A stretch of DNA of 64,000 bases from Proteobacteria bacterium SG_bin4 (GCA_002083395.1 LWDH01000030.1:35277-99276), one strand, 5' to 3'; positions 1 to 9,693 are shown, counted from the stretch's first letter. Numbers and translations: made by a program. The notes: a model not told the origin generated them from the sequence alone.

Positions 1-1400
1 TGAAAAACATTCCCCGGGAACCCGACGCCATCACCTGGCTGAACCACATGGTCATCACCGCCAACGAGGGGGATTTATTCGGCGGCAGCCGCGGCTTTAC
101 CTTTTTCAATCGCAACGGTACGGTTCTTTATGACTCCGGTATGGAATTCGATTACCTTGCCGCCAAGATCGGCCATTATCCGGAAAAACGCTCCGACAAC
201 AAAGGCAGCGAGCCCGAAGGCATCACGGCTGCCCGGTTTGGTAATGAAAATCTGGTTTTCGTCGGCTCCGAACGCGCCAATTTTGTCGGCGTGTACAGTT
301 TCCAAGGCCGTTCGGTGGATTACAAACAAGCACTGCCGACCGGTGCGGGTCCTGAAGGATTGCTGGCTATCCCGCATCGCCAGCTTTTCATCGCATCCAC
401 CGAGGTGGATTCGCCCGTCCGTTCTCAAATCAACATTTTCCGCTTAGAACGGAAACCGGCCGGTTATCCGCAGATCGAATCCGAGCTGCTGGCCGATGGT
501 AAACCGATCGTTTGGGGCGCGCTGTCGGCACTCGCTGCGGATAAGGATGATGCCAATCGTTTGTATACCGTTCATGACAGTTTCTACAACAAAAGCCGCA
601 TCTATACGATCGATGCCAGCAGCCATCCGGCGAAAATCTCAGCGGTCACGCCCATTCTGAAAAGTGGCTCAGCGGTCAATTACGATCTGGAAGGTATTGC
701 GCAACGCAGCGATGGCAGTTTTTGGCTGGCTTCGGAAGGCGCCGGTACATCGACCACGCGTAATCTTCTGATTGAGGTCAGTAGCGACGGCACGGTCATC
801 CGCGAAGTCCGCTTACCGGCTGCAGTTGATGCGCTACAAGTCAGCAATGGTTATGAAGGTGTTGCAGTCACCGGACGCGCCGGCGCCGATGAACAAGTTT
901 ATGTCGCCTTTCAACGGGAATGGAAAGACGATCCGCTTGGCATGGTGCGCATCGGGCAATACACGCCGTCATTGGACCTGGATCCGGCGATCGACGAAGG
1001 CGAATGGAAATTCTTTTATTATCCGCTCGACCCCGTCGAGTCTCCCACCGGCGGCTGGGTAGGATTGTCCGAAATTACAGCGCTGGGCAACGGCAAATTT
1101 GCGATCATCGAGCGCGATAATCAAGCGGGACCGGATGCACGCATCAAGCGCGTCTATACCGTCGACATCTCGGGAATAACCCCCAAAACCCAAACGGAAG
1201 GCAATTTCCCGATACTCAATAAAAACCTGGCAATCGATGTACTGCCGGCCATGCAAGCGGGTAAAGGCTGGGTGCATGACAAGCTCGAAGGTTTGGCAAA
1301 AACAATCGACGGAACCGTGTACGTCGTCACCGACAACGATGGTGTCGATAATTCAACCGGTGAAACGCAATTTCTTAATTTGGGCAATGCGCTGAATTAA
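1..1400 (+). CDS. Phytase/esterase-like beta-propeller protein, 5' truncated
   Basis: The reading frame is open from the left edge (first full codon at base 3) and ends with TAA at 1398-1400, so about 465 C-terminal residues are visible and the start is outside the window. The first residues (REPDAITW, then ITANEGD and GGSRGF) resemble the core of 'choice-of-anchor I' alkaline-phosphatase-like propellers. The C-terminal half (GLSEITALGNGKFAIIERDN, EGLAKTIDGTVYVVTDND) resembles the 'esterase-like activity of phytase' module. Proteins of this type are usually exported and thought to act on phosphoesters, but substrates are rarely known. A stem-loop follows the stop. Family assignment is fairly secure; the activity is inference. 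Confidence 0.75.
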   Translation, partial: KNIPREPDAITWLNHMVITANEGDLFGGSRGFTFFNRNGTVLYDSGMEFDYLAAKIGHYPEKRSDNKGSEPEGITAARFGNENLVFVGSERANFVGVYSFQGRSVDYKQALPTGAGPEGLLAIPHRQLFIASTEVDSPVRSQINIFRLERKPAGYPQIESELLADGKPIVWGALSALAADKDDANRLYTVHDSFYNKSRIYTIDASSHPAKISAVTPILKSGSAVNYDLEGIAQRSDGSFWLASEGAGTSTTRNLLIEVSSDGTVIREVRLPAAVDALQVSNGYEGVAVTGRAGADEQVYVAFQREWKDDPLGMVRIGQYTPSLDLDPAIDEGEWKFFYYPLDPVESPTGGWVGLSEITALGNGKFAIIERDNQAGPDARIKRVYTVDISGITPKTQTEGNFPILNKNLAIDVLPAMQAGKGWVHDKLEGLAKTIDGTVYVVTDNDGVDNSTGETQFLNLGNALN

Positions 1401-1419
1401 GGTTTGTAAGCTACGCAAG

Positions 1420-1456
1420 AAAGGCGCCAACTGGATGGACGAAGGAGGCGCCTTTT
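1420..1456 (+). terminator. Rho-independent terminator after the phytase-like gene
   Basis: A 9-bp inverted repeat (AAAGGCGCC at 1420-1428, GGCGCCTTT at 1447-1455) encloses an 18-nt loop and ends in a short T run. It lies 20 nt after the stop codon. Confidence 0.6.
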
Positions 1457-1641
1457 CCGCTTGAACCTTCCGGAACGGCCGGATCACTGTCATTCAAACT
1501 TGTGAATAATTCCAAAAGAACGAATTTACTTTTCCTGCCGCAGCAAAGCCGCTTCATGATTATACAATGCGATCGCTTATCGTCCCGGTTGGCAACAGCA
1601 CGCATCAACCGTTCGCGAAGCACAGATTGAATCACCGATTT

Positions 1642-2973
1642 ATGCCAACAAAATCCAAAAAAATTTACGTGCTGGATACCTCGGTCATTCTCTATAACCA
1701 TCATGCAATATACAGCTTCCAGGACAATGATGTGGCTATTCCGATCACTGTGCTCGAAGAATTGGATCACTTCAAAAAGGGTAATGAGACCAAGAATTTC
1801 GAAGCCAGGGAATTCATTCGCATCATGGACAAACTATCGGAGGGAAGCTCACTGCAAAACTGGATTCCCATCGACCGGCCCGGTCACGGCAAATTCAAAG
1901 TGATTATGCAAAAGCCGGCAAACGGTCTCGATGCAATCAAGATTTTCGGTGAAAATAGTCCCGATCATCGTATCCTGAATACCGTCATTGCGCTGAGCAA
2001 ATCTTGCTCCAAGCATAAAATCATATTGGTGACTAAAGACATCAACTTAAGACTCAAAGCAAAATCTCTGAGTCTCGCTGCGGAAGATTTTCAAACCGGA
2101 AAAATCACCGATCTGGCATCACTGTATACCGGAAAAACTTTGATCACGGGATTGAGTAAGGAAATTATCGACCATATTTATACCCACGGCTATTGCTCCG
2201 CTGATGACATCGGTATCCGGAACCCTATTCCCAATCATTACTTTATCTTGAAAAATTCCCGCACGTCCGTGCTGGTATTTTATAATTCCATCACGCAGAG
2301 AATCGAACAATTGGAGAAACAACCCGCGTACCGGATCTGGCCGAAAAATGCGGAACAAGTCTTTGCTCTGCACGCACTCACCCATCCCGACATTAAACTG
2401 GTCACCTTACAAGGCGTGGCTGGTACCGGCAAGACCTTATTGGCATTGGCCGGGGCACTGGAACAAAAAAGACACTACAAGCAGATCTTGCTTTCACGTC
2501 CGGTAGTACCCCTCAGTAACAAGGATATCGGTTTTCTGCCCGGCGATATCGCATCGAAACTCGCGCCTTACATGGAACCGTTATGGGATAACCTCAAATT
2601 CATCAAAAGCCAGTTTAATGAAAAAGATAAAGAGTATAAAAAATTAACCGAAGCGGTTTCGCAGGAAAAACTCAAAATCACGCCGCTGGCCTATATCAGA
2701 GGCCGAAGTATTTCAAATGTATTTTTCATCATCGACGAAGCGCAGAATTTAACGCCTCACGAAGTGAAAACCATCATCACCCGCGCTGGAGAAAACACCA
2801 AAATCATCTTTACCGGCGATATTTATCAAATCGATACGCCCTACTTAGACTCGCAGAGCAATGGCCTATCTTATCTGATCGATAAAATTAAACATCATGA
2901 GATCTATGCGCATATCCAGTTGGAAAAAGGCGAGCGATCCAATTTGGCCAATCTGGCGAATCAATTGCTTTGA
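1642..2973 (+). CDS. PhoH-family ATPase with N-terminal PIN domain
   Basis: A 443-residue protein. Residues 1-140 form a PIN RNase-like domain: VLDTSV gives the first metal-binding Asp (D12), LEELDHFK the conserved acidic pair, and VTKDINLRLKA the distal Asp. Residues 235-440 are the PhoH P-loop ATPase, with Walker A GVAGTGKT near 258 and Walker B FIIDEAQN near 365. PIN-PhoH proteins are thought to couple RNA unwinding to cleavage and are related to toxin-antitoxin nucleases; despite the name, phosphate control is not shown. I chose the ATG at 1642 because the protein homology begins there; an ATG at 1567 would add 25 unlikely residues. Neither has a clear ribosome binding site. Confidence 0.85.
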   Translation: MPTKSKKIYVLDTSVILYNHHAIYSFQDNDVAIPITVLEELDHFKKGNETKNFEAREFIRIMDKLSEGSSLQNWIPIDRPGHGKFKVIMQKPANGLDAIKIFGENSPDHRILNTVIALSKSCSKHKIILVTKDINLRLKAKSLSLAAEDFQTGKITDLASLYTGKTLITGLSKEIIDHIYTHGYCSADDIGIRNPIPNHYFILKNSRTSVLVFYNSITQRIEQLEKQPAYRIWPKNAEQVFALHALTHPDIKLVTLQGVAGTGKTLLALAGALEQKRHYKQILLSRPVVPLSNKDIGFLPGDIASKLAPYMEPLWDNLKFIKSQFNEKDKEYKKLTEAVSQEKLKITPLAYIRGRSISNVFFIIDEAQNLTPHEVKTIITRAGENTKIIFTGDIYQIDTPYLDSQSNGLSYLIDKIKHHEIYAHIQLEKGERSNLANLANQLL

Positions 2974-3017
2974 TTGCCGCCAAATAACTACTCAACCAGC
3001 TTGAGTAAATACAGTGG

Positions 3018-3060
3018 ACAGCAAGAAACCAAGGAATACTGACTCTTGGTTTCTTGCTGT
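3018..3060. terminator. Bidirectional terminator between convergent genes
   Basis: A perfect 16-bp inverted repeat (arms 3018-3033 and 3045-3060) with an 11-nt loop sits between the PIN-PhoH stop (2973) and the convergent PEP-CTERM stop (3107). There is no long T run, but the stem strength and position fit a shared terminator. Confidence 0.65.
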
Positions 3061-3106
3061 GATCAGACATTAGTGAAGATAAAAGCTTCCGCTTTTCAAA
3101 TCACTA

Positions 3107-4501
3107 TTAAATCTTTCTTCTTTTCCAGGCTGATGCGCTAATCAAACCCAATCCGGCCAGCAGCATTGCGTAGGTTTCGGGTTCCGGAACAGCCAGCATG
3201 ATTAAGCGATCATCGCCGCTGGTTGGATGTTGCACATTCAAATAAGCGATATTGGGATTGAATTTATCGAAATACAAGCCGGTTGGCTCTGCACCTAAAG
3301 TCGACATGCTGGCCCAGCGACCGACCGATTCAGCGACGCCATCGTGATTGGTATCGGTAGCAAACCAGATATCGGCGGAACCGCCTGGTTGATCTTCGAT
3401 CACATAGATGTTGCCTTCCGCATCAATCGCCAGATTATCCGGATTGTTGAATACTCCACCCACACCGAGACCAGTCGCCAGATCCAGCGTAGCGGAATTG
3501 ACAAACAGATTGGCGGTATTGCTGGCCAGATTGAAAGAATACACTTCATCGGTGGTCGTAGTCGCCACGTAGAGGATCTGATCGCCGCTTGCCAATGTTT
3601 TGATTTCCAGATCTTCCGGGCGCTGGTAATTGGTGCCATGCACGACATCGGCGGTCAAACGGCCGTCGATGCTGCCATCCACGTTAAGAACCGATACACC
3701 CGGAATCGCAGCGCCATTGATATCGGATATCGGTTCCCACGTAATCGCTCCGGTTGCATTGGCATTGTTACCGCCATCCACCAGCATCACAAATGTCTGT
3801 CCCGCGGCAAAGTAATCGTCACCGTTGGTTGCATTGGGGTTGGCTGATACAAATTTATAAATGCTGCCGCCATTAAACTCATCAATAAAGTACATCGCGT
3901 TGTTCTTATCAAACGCTAAGCCTTCGTGTGATACGCGTGGCAACAGGCTGCGATGGATAAAGTTGGAATCACCGGTGCCAGTCGCTGTCACCGAGTTGGT
4001 CAATTCAAACAGCCGTCCTTTGGTACTGCCGGCACCCCAGGATTCCTCGGCTGTCAGATAACTCCCCCAAGGTGTCCAGCGCGATGCATCGCCCGCTACA
4101 AACCCTTGCGCACCGGGCGCAACCAGCGTTACGGTGCGGGTATTGTAATCAGGATTCCACAAATCGACCCGTTGCACACCCGCAGTACTGGTTTCAAACG
4201 GCATGAATAAGTAGCGGCCTGCGTCAACACCGGTTTCATTGGCGGTAATCATATCCCAAGCCCCGCTATTGGCTTGACCCTGTGCAAGCTGGTTGGCGCG
4301 GTTGGCAATTGAAACTTGTGTCCAGGATGCATTTCCAAGCTCCAAGGGACTGGATTCCGGCAGTGAACCGCCAGGTACGCTGCTGGGCAACGGGGTAAAA
4401 GTATCAAAACCGGTGCTGGCCGCCATTGACTGTGTTGCTGCAACCATACTAACGATCGCACCTGTTACTAATGTATTCAGTATTTTCTTCTGGAACATCA
4501 T
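3107..4501 (-). CDS. PEP-CTERM protein with PhoX-like (DUF839) domain
   Basis: A 464-residue exported protein. It starts with a signal peptide (MMFQKKILNTLVTGAIVS, then QSMAAS) and ends with a PEP-CTERM sorting tag: VPEPETYAMLLAGLGL, a hydrophobic helix and KRRKI. Such tags are removed by exosortase during surface or exopolysaccharide attachment. The body resembles bacterial DUF839/PhoX-like proteins (RPEDLEIKTLASG, and NVQHPTSGDD near the end), a family that includes calcium-dependent phosphatases; activity here is unproven. GGGAG at about 4507-4511 places the start at ATG 4501, or the adjacent ATG at 4498, which has better spacing. No exosortase gene is in the window. Confidence 0.8.
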   Translation of the reverse strand: MMFQKKILNTLVTGAIVSMVAATQSMAASTGFDTFTPLPSSVPGGSLPESSPLELGNASWTQVSIANRANQLAQGQANSGAWDMITANETGVDAGRYLFMPFETSTAGVQRVDLWNPDYNTRTVTLVAPGAQGFVAGDASRWTPWGSYLTAEESWGAGSTKGRLFELTNSVTATGTGDSNFIHRSLLPRVSHEGLAFDKNNAMYFIDEFNGGSIYKFVSANPNATNGDDYFAAGQTFVMLVDGGNNANATGAITWEPISDINGAAIPGVSVLNVDGSIDGRLTADVVHGTNYQRPEDLEIKTLASGDQILYVATTTTDEVYSFNLASNTANLFVNSATLDLATGLGVGGVFNNPDNLAIDAEGNIYVIEDQPGGSADIWFATDTNHDGVAESVGRWASMSTLGAEPTGLYFDKFNPNIAYLNVQHPTSGDDRLIMLAVPEPETYAMLLAGLGLISASAWKRRKI

Positions 4502-4904
4502 GTTCTCCCGAAAAGTAATCAAAAAATTCTTGTGGATAAGAAGTGATGTACAGGCAATCCGGCTGTCTGCGTTATCCGAACGGATAGGTTTATCATGCAG
4601 ATCCTGGATTTTCCGGTGACCGGCTCACGCCGGAGATGGCTTTACAGTACGGAAGGCAGTATAGGCAGCCAGTATGACGCGGTTATTGCGGCGGTGTTAC
4701 GTAACGGAATTTCCGATGGACAGTTACAAACAGTTATTTTTCAAGGAAATTCACAAGAATGAGGATCGAAAAACTACCCAAGCTGGTAATAAATTTTGTT
4801 CTCACCCTATTATCAGACTTTATTCCGATCAGCTATCAGCGTTTTAACAGGTAGTGATAAAATGCGATAATTGATTCTCAAAATTTCAAAGGATTGGTAT
4901 CACC
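4502..4904. other. Divergent intergenic region between PEP-CTERM gene and glyA
   Basis: About 400 bases without a gene. It must hold promoters for both flanking genes. I see the 14-bp palindrome at 4573-4586, a weaker hairpin at 4613-4633, and a poor sigma-70-like pair for glyA (TTGTTC at 4796-4801, TTTATT at 4819-4824, 17-bp spacing). No riboswitch was recognised. Confidence 0.5.
4573..4586. promoter_or_regulatory. Perfect palindrome upstream of the PEP-CTERM gene
   Basis: TATCCG-AA-CGGATA is a perfect 6+2+6 dyad 72 bases upstream of the PEP-CTERM start, at operator distance. Which protein, if any, binds it is unknown. Confidence 0.35.
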
Positions 4905-6152
4905 ATGTTTTCGCAAAAACACACGATTGAAAATGTAGACCCGGATCTATGGCAAGCGATTAAAGGCGAGATGCAACGCCAGGAAGAATATATCGAACTC
5001 ATCGCTTCCGAGAATTACGCGAGTCCTGCCGTGATGCAAGCGCAGGGATCCGTGCTCACCAACAAATACGCAGAAGGCTATCCCACCAAACGCTATTACG
5101 GCGGCTGTATGTACGCCGATCAAGTGGAACAATTGGCGATTGATCGCCTGAAGGCTTTGTTTGGCGCGGAATATGTCAATGTGCAGCCGCATTCCGGCTC
5201 GCAAGCCAATGCCGCAGTCTACCTCTCGGTGTTAAAACCGGGCGACACATTGCTTGGAATGTCCTTAGCCCACGGCGGCCATTTGACACACGGTTCGAGC
5301 GTCAGCATGAGCGGAAAAATTTTCAATTCTATTTCTTATGGATTGCATCCCGAAACGGAGTTGCTCGATTACGACGAAGTGGAACGTTTAGCGCACGAAC
5401 ACAAGCCTAAAATGATCGTGGCAGGCGCTTCATCGTATGCGCGCGTCATCGACTGGAAGCGTTTCCGCAAGATCGCGGATGCTGTCGGCGCTTATCTGTT
5501 TGTCGATATGGCGCATTATGCAGGATTGATCGCTGCCGGTTTTTATCCCAATCCAGTCGGCATTGCCGATTTCGTCACCAGTACCACGCACAAAACGCTT
5601 CGCGGTCCCCGGGGCGGTATCATCATGGCCAAGCCGGAGCATGAAAAAGCATTGAATTCAGCGATTTTCCCGCAAACCCAAGGCGGTCCGCTGATGCATG
5701 TGATCGCAGCCAAAGCGGTTGCTTTTAAAGAAGCTGCCAGCAAAGAGTTTAAGGATTACCAAGAACAAGTGATCGAGAATGCGCGCGTTATGGCGAAAGT
5801 ACTGACCAGCCGCGGATTGCGGATCGTTTCGGGTCAAACCGACTGCCATATGTTTCTTGTCGATCTGCGCGCGATGAATTTGACCGGTAAACAAGCCGAG
5901 GAGTCGCTTGAACATGCGCACATCACCGTCAACAAAAACGCCATCCCTAATGATCCGCAAAAACCATTTGTTACCAGCGGCATCCGCGTCGGTTCACCGG
6001 CAATTACCACGCGGGGTTTCAGAGAATTCGAGGCTGAGCAACTGGCGAATCTGATCGCGGATGTCTTAGCAGCGCCTGAGGATTCTGCGGTTATCTCCAG
6101 AGTGGCTGATGAAGCCAAAAAACTGTGCGCGAAATTTCCGGTGTATGGATGA
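4905..6152 (+). CDS. glyA: Serine hydroxymethyltransferase
   Basis: A full-length 415-residue PLP enzyme that interconverts serine and glycine and charges tetrahydrofolate with one-carbon units in the cytoplasm. The family signatures are present: ELIASENYAS near the N terminus, NVQPHSGSQAN, and TSTTHKTLRGPRGG with the PLP lysine at K230. AAGGATTGG precedes the ATG at suitable spacing. It is followed at 52 bases by nrdR and then ribD, a common arrangement in betaproteobacteria, so the three are probably co-transcribed. Confidence 0.97.
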   Translation: MFSQKHTIENVDPDLWQAIKGEMQRQEEYIELIASENYASPAVMQAQGSVLTNKYAEGYPTKRYYGGCMYADQVEQLAIDRLKALFGAEYVNVQPHSGSQANAAVYLSVLKPGDTLLGMSLAHGGHLTHGSSVSMSGKIFNSISYGLHPETELLDYDEVERLAHEHKPKMIVAGASSYARVIDWKRFRKIADAVGAYLFVDMAHYAGLIAAGFYPNPVGIADFVTSTTHKTLRGPRGGIIMAKPEHEKALNSAIFPQTQGGPLMHVIAAKAVAFKEAASKEFKDYQEQVIENARVMAKVLTSRGLRIVSGQTDCHMFLVDLRAMNLTGKQAEESLEHAHITVNKNAIPNDPQKPFVTSGIRVGSPAITTRGFREFEAEQLANLIADVLAAPEDSAVISRVADEAKKLCAKFPVYG

Positions 6153-6204
6153 TTTTTCCTTGGAAATATCAATCCGGCTTAATGCTTGTGATCGTTAATT
6201 AATT

Positions 6205-6687
6205 ATGAAATGTCCATTCTGCAACGCGGATGACACCAACGTGATTGATTCACGGGTAAGCGAGGATGGTCACAAAATCCGCCGCCGCCGCCGCTGCCCC
6301 GCTTGCGACAAACGTTTTACAACTTACGAAACCGTCGAATTACGGTTGCCGCAAGTTGTAAAGCACGATGGCAGCCGGGCGGAATTCGACCGGAACAAAT
6401 TGCTGACAGGCTTTCAGCGGGCATTGCATAAGCGGCCCGTTCCTACCCGCTACGTCGATGAAGCGATCGATCGGATCGTTCAAAAGCTGTTAGCAATGGG
6501 TGAGCGCGAAGTTTCGTCGCGGAGCATCGGCGAAAGCGTCATGGAAGAACTTTATAAGCTGGACAAAGTCGCGTATATCCGCTTTGCATCCGTTTATAAA
6601 AGTTTTCAGGATGTTGACGATTTCCGCGACGCGATCAAAGAAGCGCAAAAGCAGTACCCGTCGATGCCGTCGAAGAAAGTATCTTGA
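6205..6687 (+). CDS. nrdR: Transcriptional repressor NrdR
   Basis: A 160-residue regulator that represses ribonucleotide reductase genes when dATP/ATP fills its ATP-cone. The zinc ribbon uses C3, C6, C31 and C34 (CPFC, CPAC), followed by the typical basic RRRRR stretch and FTTYE. The ATP-cone occupies about residues 49-139. Length is normal. It is the middle gene of the likely glyA-nrdR-ribD operon; no ribonucleotide reductase gene lies in the window. Confidence 0.96.
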   Translation: MKCPFCNADDTNVIDSRVSEDGHKIRRRRRCPACDKRFTTYETVELRLPQVVKHDGSRAEFDRNKLLTGFQRALHKRPVPTRYVDEAIDRIVQKLLAMGEREVSSRSIGESVMEELYKLDKVAYIRFASVYKSFQDVDDFRDAIKEAQKQYPSMPSKKVS

Positions 6688-6760
6688 TTTTGCACGGTGA
6701 CATCACGGCGCTTCTTGTTTATACACTCAGGCGGGTCATAGTCCAAACATAGCTTCCTCG

Positions 6761-7858
6761 ATGTTTTCTTCCGCCGATCATGCATTCATGTCTCATGCCC
6801 TGCGCTTGGCGGAAAAGGGGCTGTATAGCACGACACCGAATCCGCGCGTCGGCTGCGTCATTGTCCACGATAATCAAATCGTCGGCAGCGGCTGGCATGA
6901 AAAAACCGGGTTACCGCACGCGGAAGTGAATGCCTTGATAAATGCCGGAGCTGCATCACGGGGCGCAACCGCCTATGTGACGCTGGAGCCTTGCAGTCAT
7001 TTCGGGCGCACACCGCCATGCGCCAATGCGCTGATTGATGCAGGCATTGCACAAGTCATTATGGCCATGCAAGACCCAAATCCACGAGTAGCCGGGCAAG
7101 GCTGTGCGATGCTGGAACATGCAGGGATCGCCGTAAAATCAGGCCTATTACAAGCACAAGCTGAAGCATTAAACATTGGGTTTATTTCGCGCATGGTGCG
7201 CAAGAAACCCTGGATCCGACTAAAAACCGCCGCTAGCTTGGATGGCAAAACGGCATTGAATAATGGGATCAGTCAATGGATTACCGGTGAAGCCGCGCGA
7301 CGCGACGGACATCGGTGGCGAGCGCGTTCTTGCGCCATTCTGACAGGTATTGGCACCATTCTTGCGGATGATCCGCAACTTTCCGTCCGGCATATCGAAA
7401 CACTCCGTCAACCTAAAAGAATCATTGTTGACAGCCACTTGGCGATCTCGTTGAGCGCTAAAGTGCTGCAAGGCGAAACCGAAACATTTATTTTTACAGC
7501 GTGCGATAACAACCCGGACAAGATCACCGCGCTGGAAAACATGGGAATCCGCACATTCATTTTCCGGAACACTACGGGATCGGTGGACCTGAATAAAATG
7601 ATGATCATGCTTGCCGAATTGGAAATCAATGAAGTACTGGTAGAAGCCGGCAGCGGCCTTAACGGTGCTTTAATCGAAGCCGGATTGGCAGACGAAATCA
7701 TTATCTACCTTGCACCGCATCTCCTTGGTGATGCCGCAAGAGGAATGATCCAGCTTCCTGAATTGACGAACTTGAATCAAAAAAAATCACTTAAAATCGA
7801 GGACTTGAGATTAATCGGCCCGGATATCCGCATAATCGCTTCTTTCAGTGCAAATTGA
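6761..7858 (+). CDS. ribD: Bifunctional riboflavin deaminase/reductase RibD
   Basis: A 365-residue protein for two early steps of riboflavin synthesis: deamination of the pyrimidine intermediate and NADPH-dependent reduction of the ribosyl side chain. The N-terminal half has the zinc deaminase motifs HAEVNAL and EPCSHFGRTPPC. The C-terminal reductase domain starts near residue 146 (RPWIRLK-like KPWIRLKTAASLDG). It is the last gene of the glyA-nrdR-ribD group and converges on regA with a gap of only 7 bases. No FMN riboswitch was seen upstream, as expected for a gene inside an operon. Confidence 0.95.
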   Translation: MFSSADHAFMSHALRLAEKGLYSTTPNPRVGCVIVHDNQIVGSGWHEKTGLPHAEVNALINAGAASRGATAYVTLEPCSHFGRTPPCANALIDAGIAQVIMAMQDPNPRVAGQGCAMLEHAGIAVKSGLLQAQAEALNIGFISRMVRKKPWIRLKTAASLDGKTALNNGISQWITGEAARRDGHRWRARSCAILTGIGTILADDPQLSVRHIETLRQPKRIIVDSHLAISLSAKVLQGETETFIFTACDNNPDKITALENMGIRTFIFRNTTGSVDLNKMMIMLAELEINEVLVEAGSGLNGALIEAGLADEIIIYLAPHLLGDAARGMIQLPELTNLNQKKSLKIEDLRLIGPDIRIIASFSAN

Positions 7859-7865
7859 TCGTTCA

Positions 7866-8426
7866 CTATTCTTTTAGCGGCCTTTTGGCGAGTTTTCGTT
7901 GTAGTGTACGGCGATGCATATTCAGTATCCGGGCAGTTACTGAAACATTGTTGTCATTTTCGGTGAGAATCCGCTGAATATATTCCCACTCCAATCTGCT
8001 AACCGATAACGGATTGGCACTGATCGGTATGCTGGATTCACCGGTGATCCGTTCAAAAGCAGCCATAATCTGGTCTGCATCAACCGGTTTCGCAAGATAA
8101 TGGGTAGCCCCGAGTTTAATCGCTTCCACCGCAGTCGCGATGCTGGCATAGCCTGTGAGCATCACAATGCGGGTACCCGGATCCAGCGCCCGGAGTTTTT
8201 CCACCAGTACCAGACCGGATTCACTGGATAATTTAAGATCAACGATCGCGTATTCCGGTGTCGACTGCCCGGAAAAATTCAGCGCATCTTCAATGGTATG
8301 TGCGCAGGTGACATCAAAGCCCCGTTTTTTCATGGCTTTAGTCAATACTTCGCAGAAGATCGTATCGTCATCCACGATCAGTAAGCTGGGCTTCTCACTG
8401 CTATCGATCATCAACGTATCATGCAT
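7866..8426 (-). CDS. regA: RegA/PrrA-type redox response regulator
   Basis: A 186-residue response regulator. The receiver domain has the acidic pocket DDD at 19-21, the phospho-acceptor D63 (YAIVDLKLSS) and the conserved lysine (LAKPVDAD). The C terminus is a Fis-type helix-turn-helix (ARILNMHRRTLQRKLAKRP), the compact architecture of RegA/PrrA/ActR rather than NtrC. It overlaps the end of the cognate kinase gene by 8 bases, so translation is probably coupled. RegA-type regulators control respiration, carbon fixation and redox-balance genes in proteobacteria; the targets here are unknown. A second ATG at 8411 is possible. Confidence 0.9.
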   Translation of the reverse strand: MHDTLMIDSSEKPSLLIVDDDTIFCEVLTKAMKKRGFDVTCAHTIEDALNFSGQSTPEYAIVDLKLSSESGLVLVEKLRALDPGTRIVMLTGYASIATAVEAIKLGATHYLAKPVDADQIMAAFERITGESSIPISANPLSVSRLEWEYIQRILTENDNNVSVTARILNMHRRTLQRKLAKRPLKE

Positions 8427-9693
8427 GGTTGTGGTTCCTGATTAGCGGCAATACAACTTGCGTACAGGCACCGCCATTCTCCAGGTTAAACAACCTGACA
8501 CTGCCGCCATATCGTTCAATATTGGCATTGGCAAGAAACAAGCCTATCCCGAACCCCTGTCCAGGCGCCTTACTGGAAAAGAATGCTTCACCGGCACGCT
8601 GCAAGGCTTCGGGTGACAGTCCCTTGCCATCGTCAATAATGTCAAGATTCAAAACCGAATGATCCCAGTGACTGTTGATCGTGACGCATTCGGAAGATGC
8701 GTCGGCTGCGTTATTCAGTAGATTAAGCAATGACTGGCTCAATAATTGACTGTCCATAATTTTCGGTACCGGTTGCTCGCCGCTTGGCTGATAAGTAAAC
8801 TTTACGGAAGGCCGGATCAACTTCCATTTATCGAGCACTTGCCGTAAAAACTCATCAATCGGCAACTCGCTGCCTTGTTCGGTCCTGCTTTGCCCCGCCT
8901 TGGCCAGCAAGTGGGTTAATGTTTGTTTACAGTGCGTAATCTGATCCCGAAGAATATGAACATTGTTTTGGAACTCTGCATCATCCCGGTATTCTTGTTG
9001 CAATTCTCCGGTAATGACCGCCATCGTTGACAGCGGAGTCCCCAGTTCATGCGCTGCACCAGCTGCGAGTGTGCCAAGTGCAATGATCTGTTCATTGCGT
9101 AGCGCATGTTCACGTGCTTTGGCGAGGTCTTGATCCCTTTCGCGAATGGAAGCGCTCATTCTTACGACAAACCAGGCTATGATCACGGTACTCAACACGA
9201 AAGCCAGCCACATCCCGGATACATGCAACGCAAACTCAATCAAATGTTTGTTGTGATCATGCGGTAGCGGTACGTAGTTAAACAACAACAAGGTATAACA
9301 AGCGATCGTAATAATCGCCACGCTCCATGTATAGCGCCATGGCAACGTCGCAGCCGCAATGGTAAGCGGCAATAGAAACAGAGAGATAAACGGATTGGTA
9401 GATCCGCCGCTGAAATATAACAAAGCGCTTAACGCTAAAACATCAATCAGCAGTTGCGCAAAAAACTCCAAGTGCGATACCGGCCATTTCCGGCGTAATC
9501 GAATCCACGTTAACAAATTCAGCAAAGCCAGCAAGACCACAACACAGATCATCTCAGTCCAGGGTATTACAATATCAATCGTCCAATACACAATGGCGAA
9601 TGTGAGACATTGAGCAATGATGGCGATATTGCGAAGCAGAAATAAGCGTTGCAGGTTCTTGCTGAGAGGCGATTGACTTAGATCACTGAACAT
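8419..9693 (-). CDS. regB: RegB/PrrB-type redox sensor histidine kinase
   Basis: A 424-residue membrane kinase. About six transmembrane helices fill residues 25-190 and include the ubiquinone-binding signature GGSTNPF. The H-box AAGAAHELGTPLSTMAV has the typical RegB form. A cysteine just after it (ITHCKQTL) matches the redox-active cysteine of RegB. The HATPase domain has NLLNNAADAS, DDGKGL and GQGFGIGLFLA. All the elements by which RegB senses quinone and thiol redox state therefore appear intact. Together with regA it forms a two-gene unit; a RegA-box-like sequence lies 73 bases upstream. Confidence 0.92.
   Translation of the reverse strand: MFSDLSQSPLSKNLQRLFLLRNIAIIAQCLTFAIVYWTIDIVIPWTEMICVVVLLALLNLLTWIRLRRKWPVSHLEFFAQLLIDVLALSALLYFSGGSTNPFISLFLLPLTIAAATLPWRYTWSVAIITIACYTLLLFNYVPLPHDHNKHLIEFALHVSGMWLAFVLSTVIIAWFVVRMSASIRERDQDLAKAREHALRNEQIIALGTLAAGAAHELGTPLSTMAVITGELQQEYRDDAEFQNNVHILRDQITHCKQTLTHLLAKAGQSRTEQGSELPIDEFLRQVLDKWKLIRPSVKFTYQPSGEQPVPKIMDSQLLSQSLLNLLNNAADASSECVTINSHWDHSVLNLDIIDDGKGLSPEALQRAGEAFFSSKAPGQGFGIGLFLANANIERYGGSVRLFNLENGGACTQVVLPLIRNHNHA

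Noticed and set aside
3344..3847. Plus-strand open frame of 167 codons
   Set aside because: Antisense to the PhoX-like PEP-CTERM gene; an artefact of its codon use.
4502..4904. Glycine riboswitch or sigma-54 promoter upstream of glyA / the PEP-CTERM gene
   Set aside because: No glycine aptamer core and no GG-N10-GC spaced sigma-54 element could be found on either strand.
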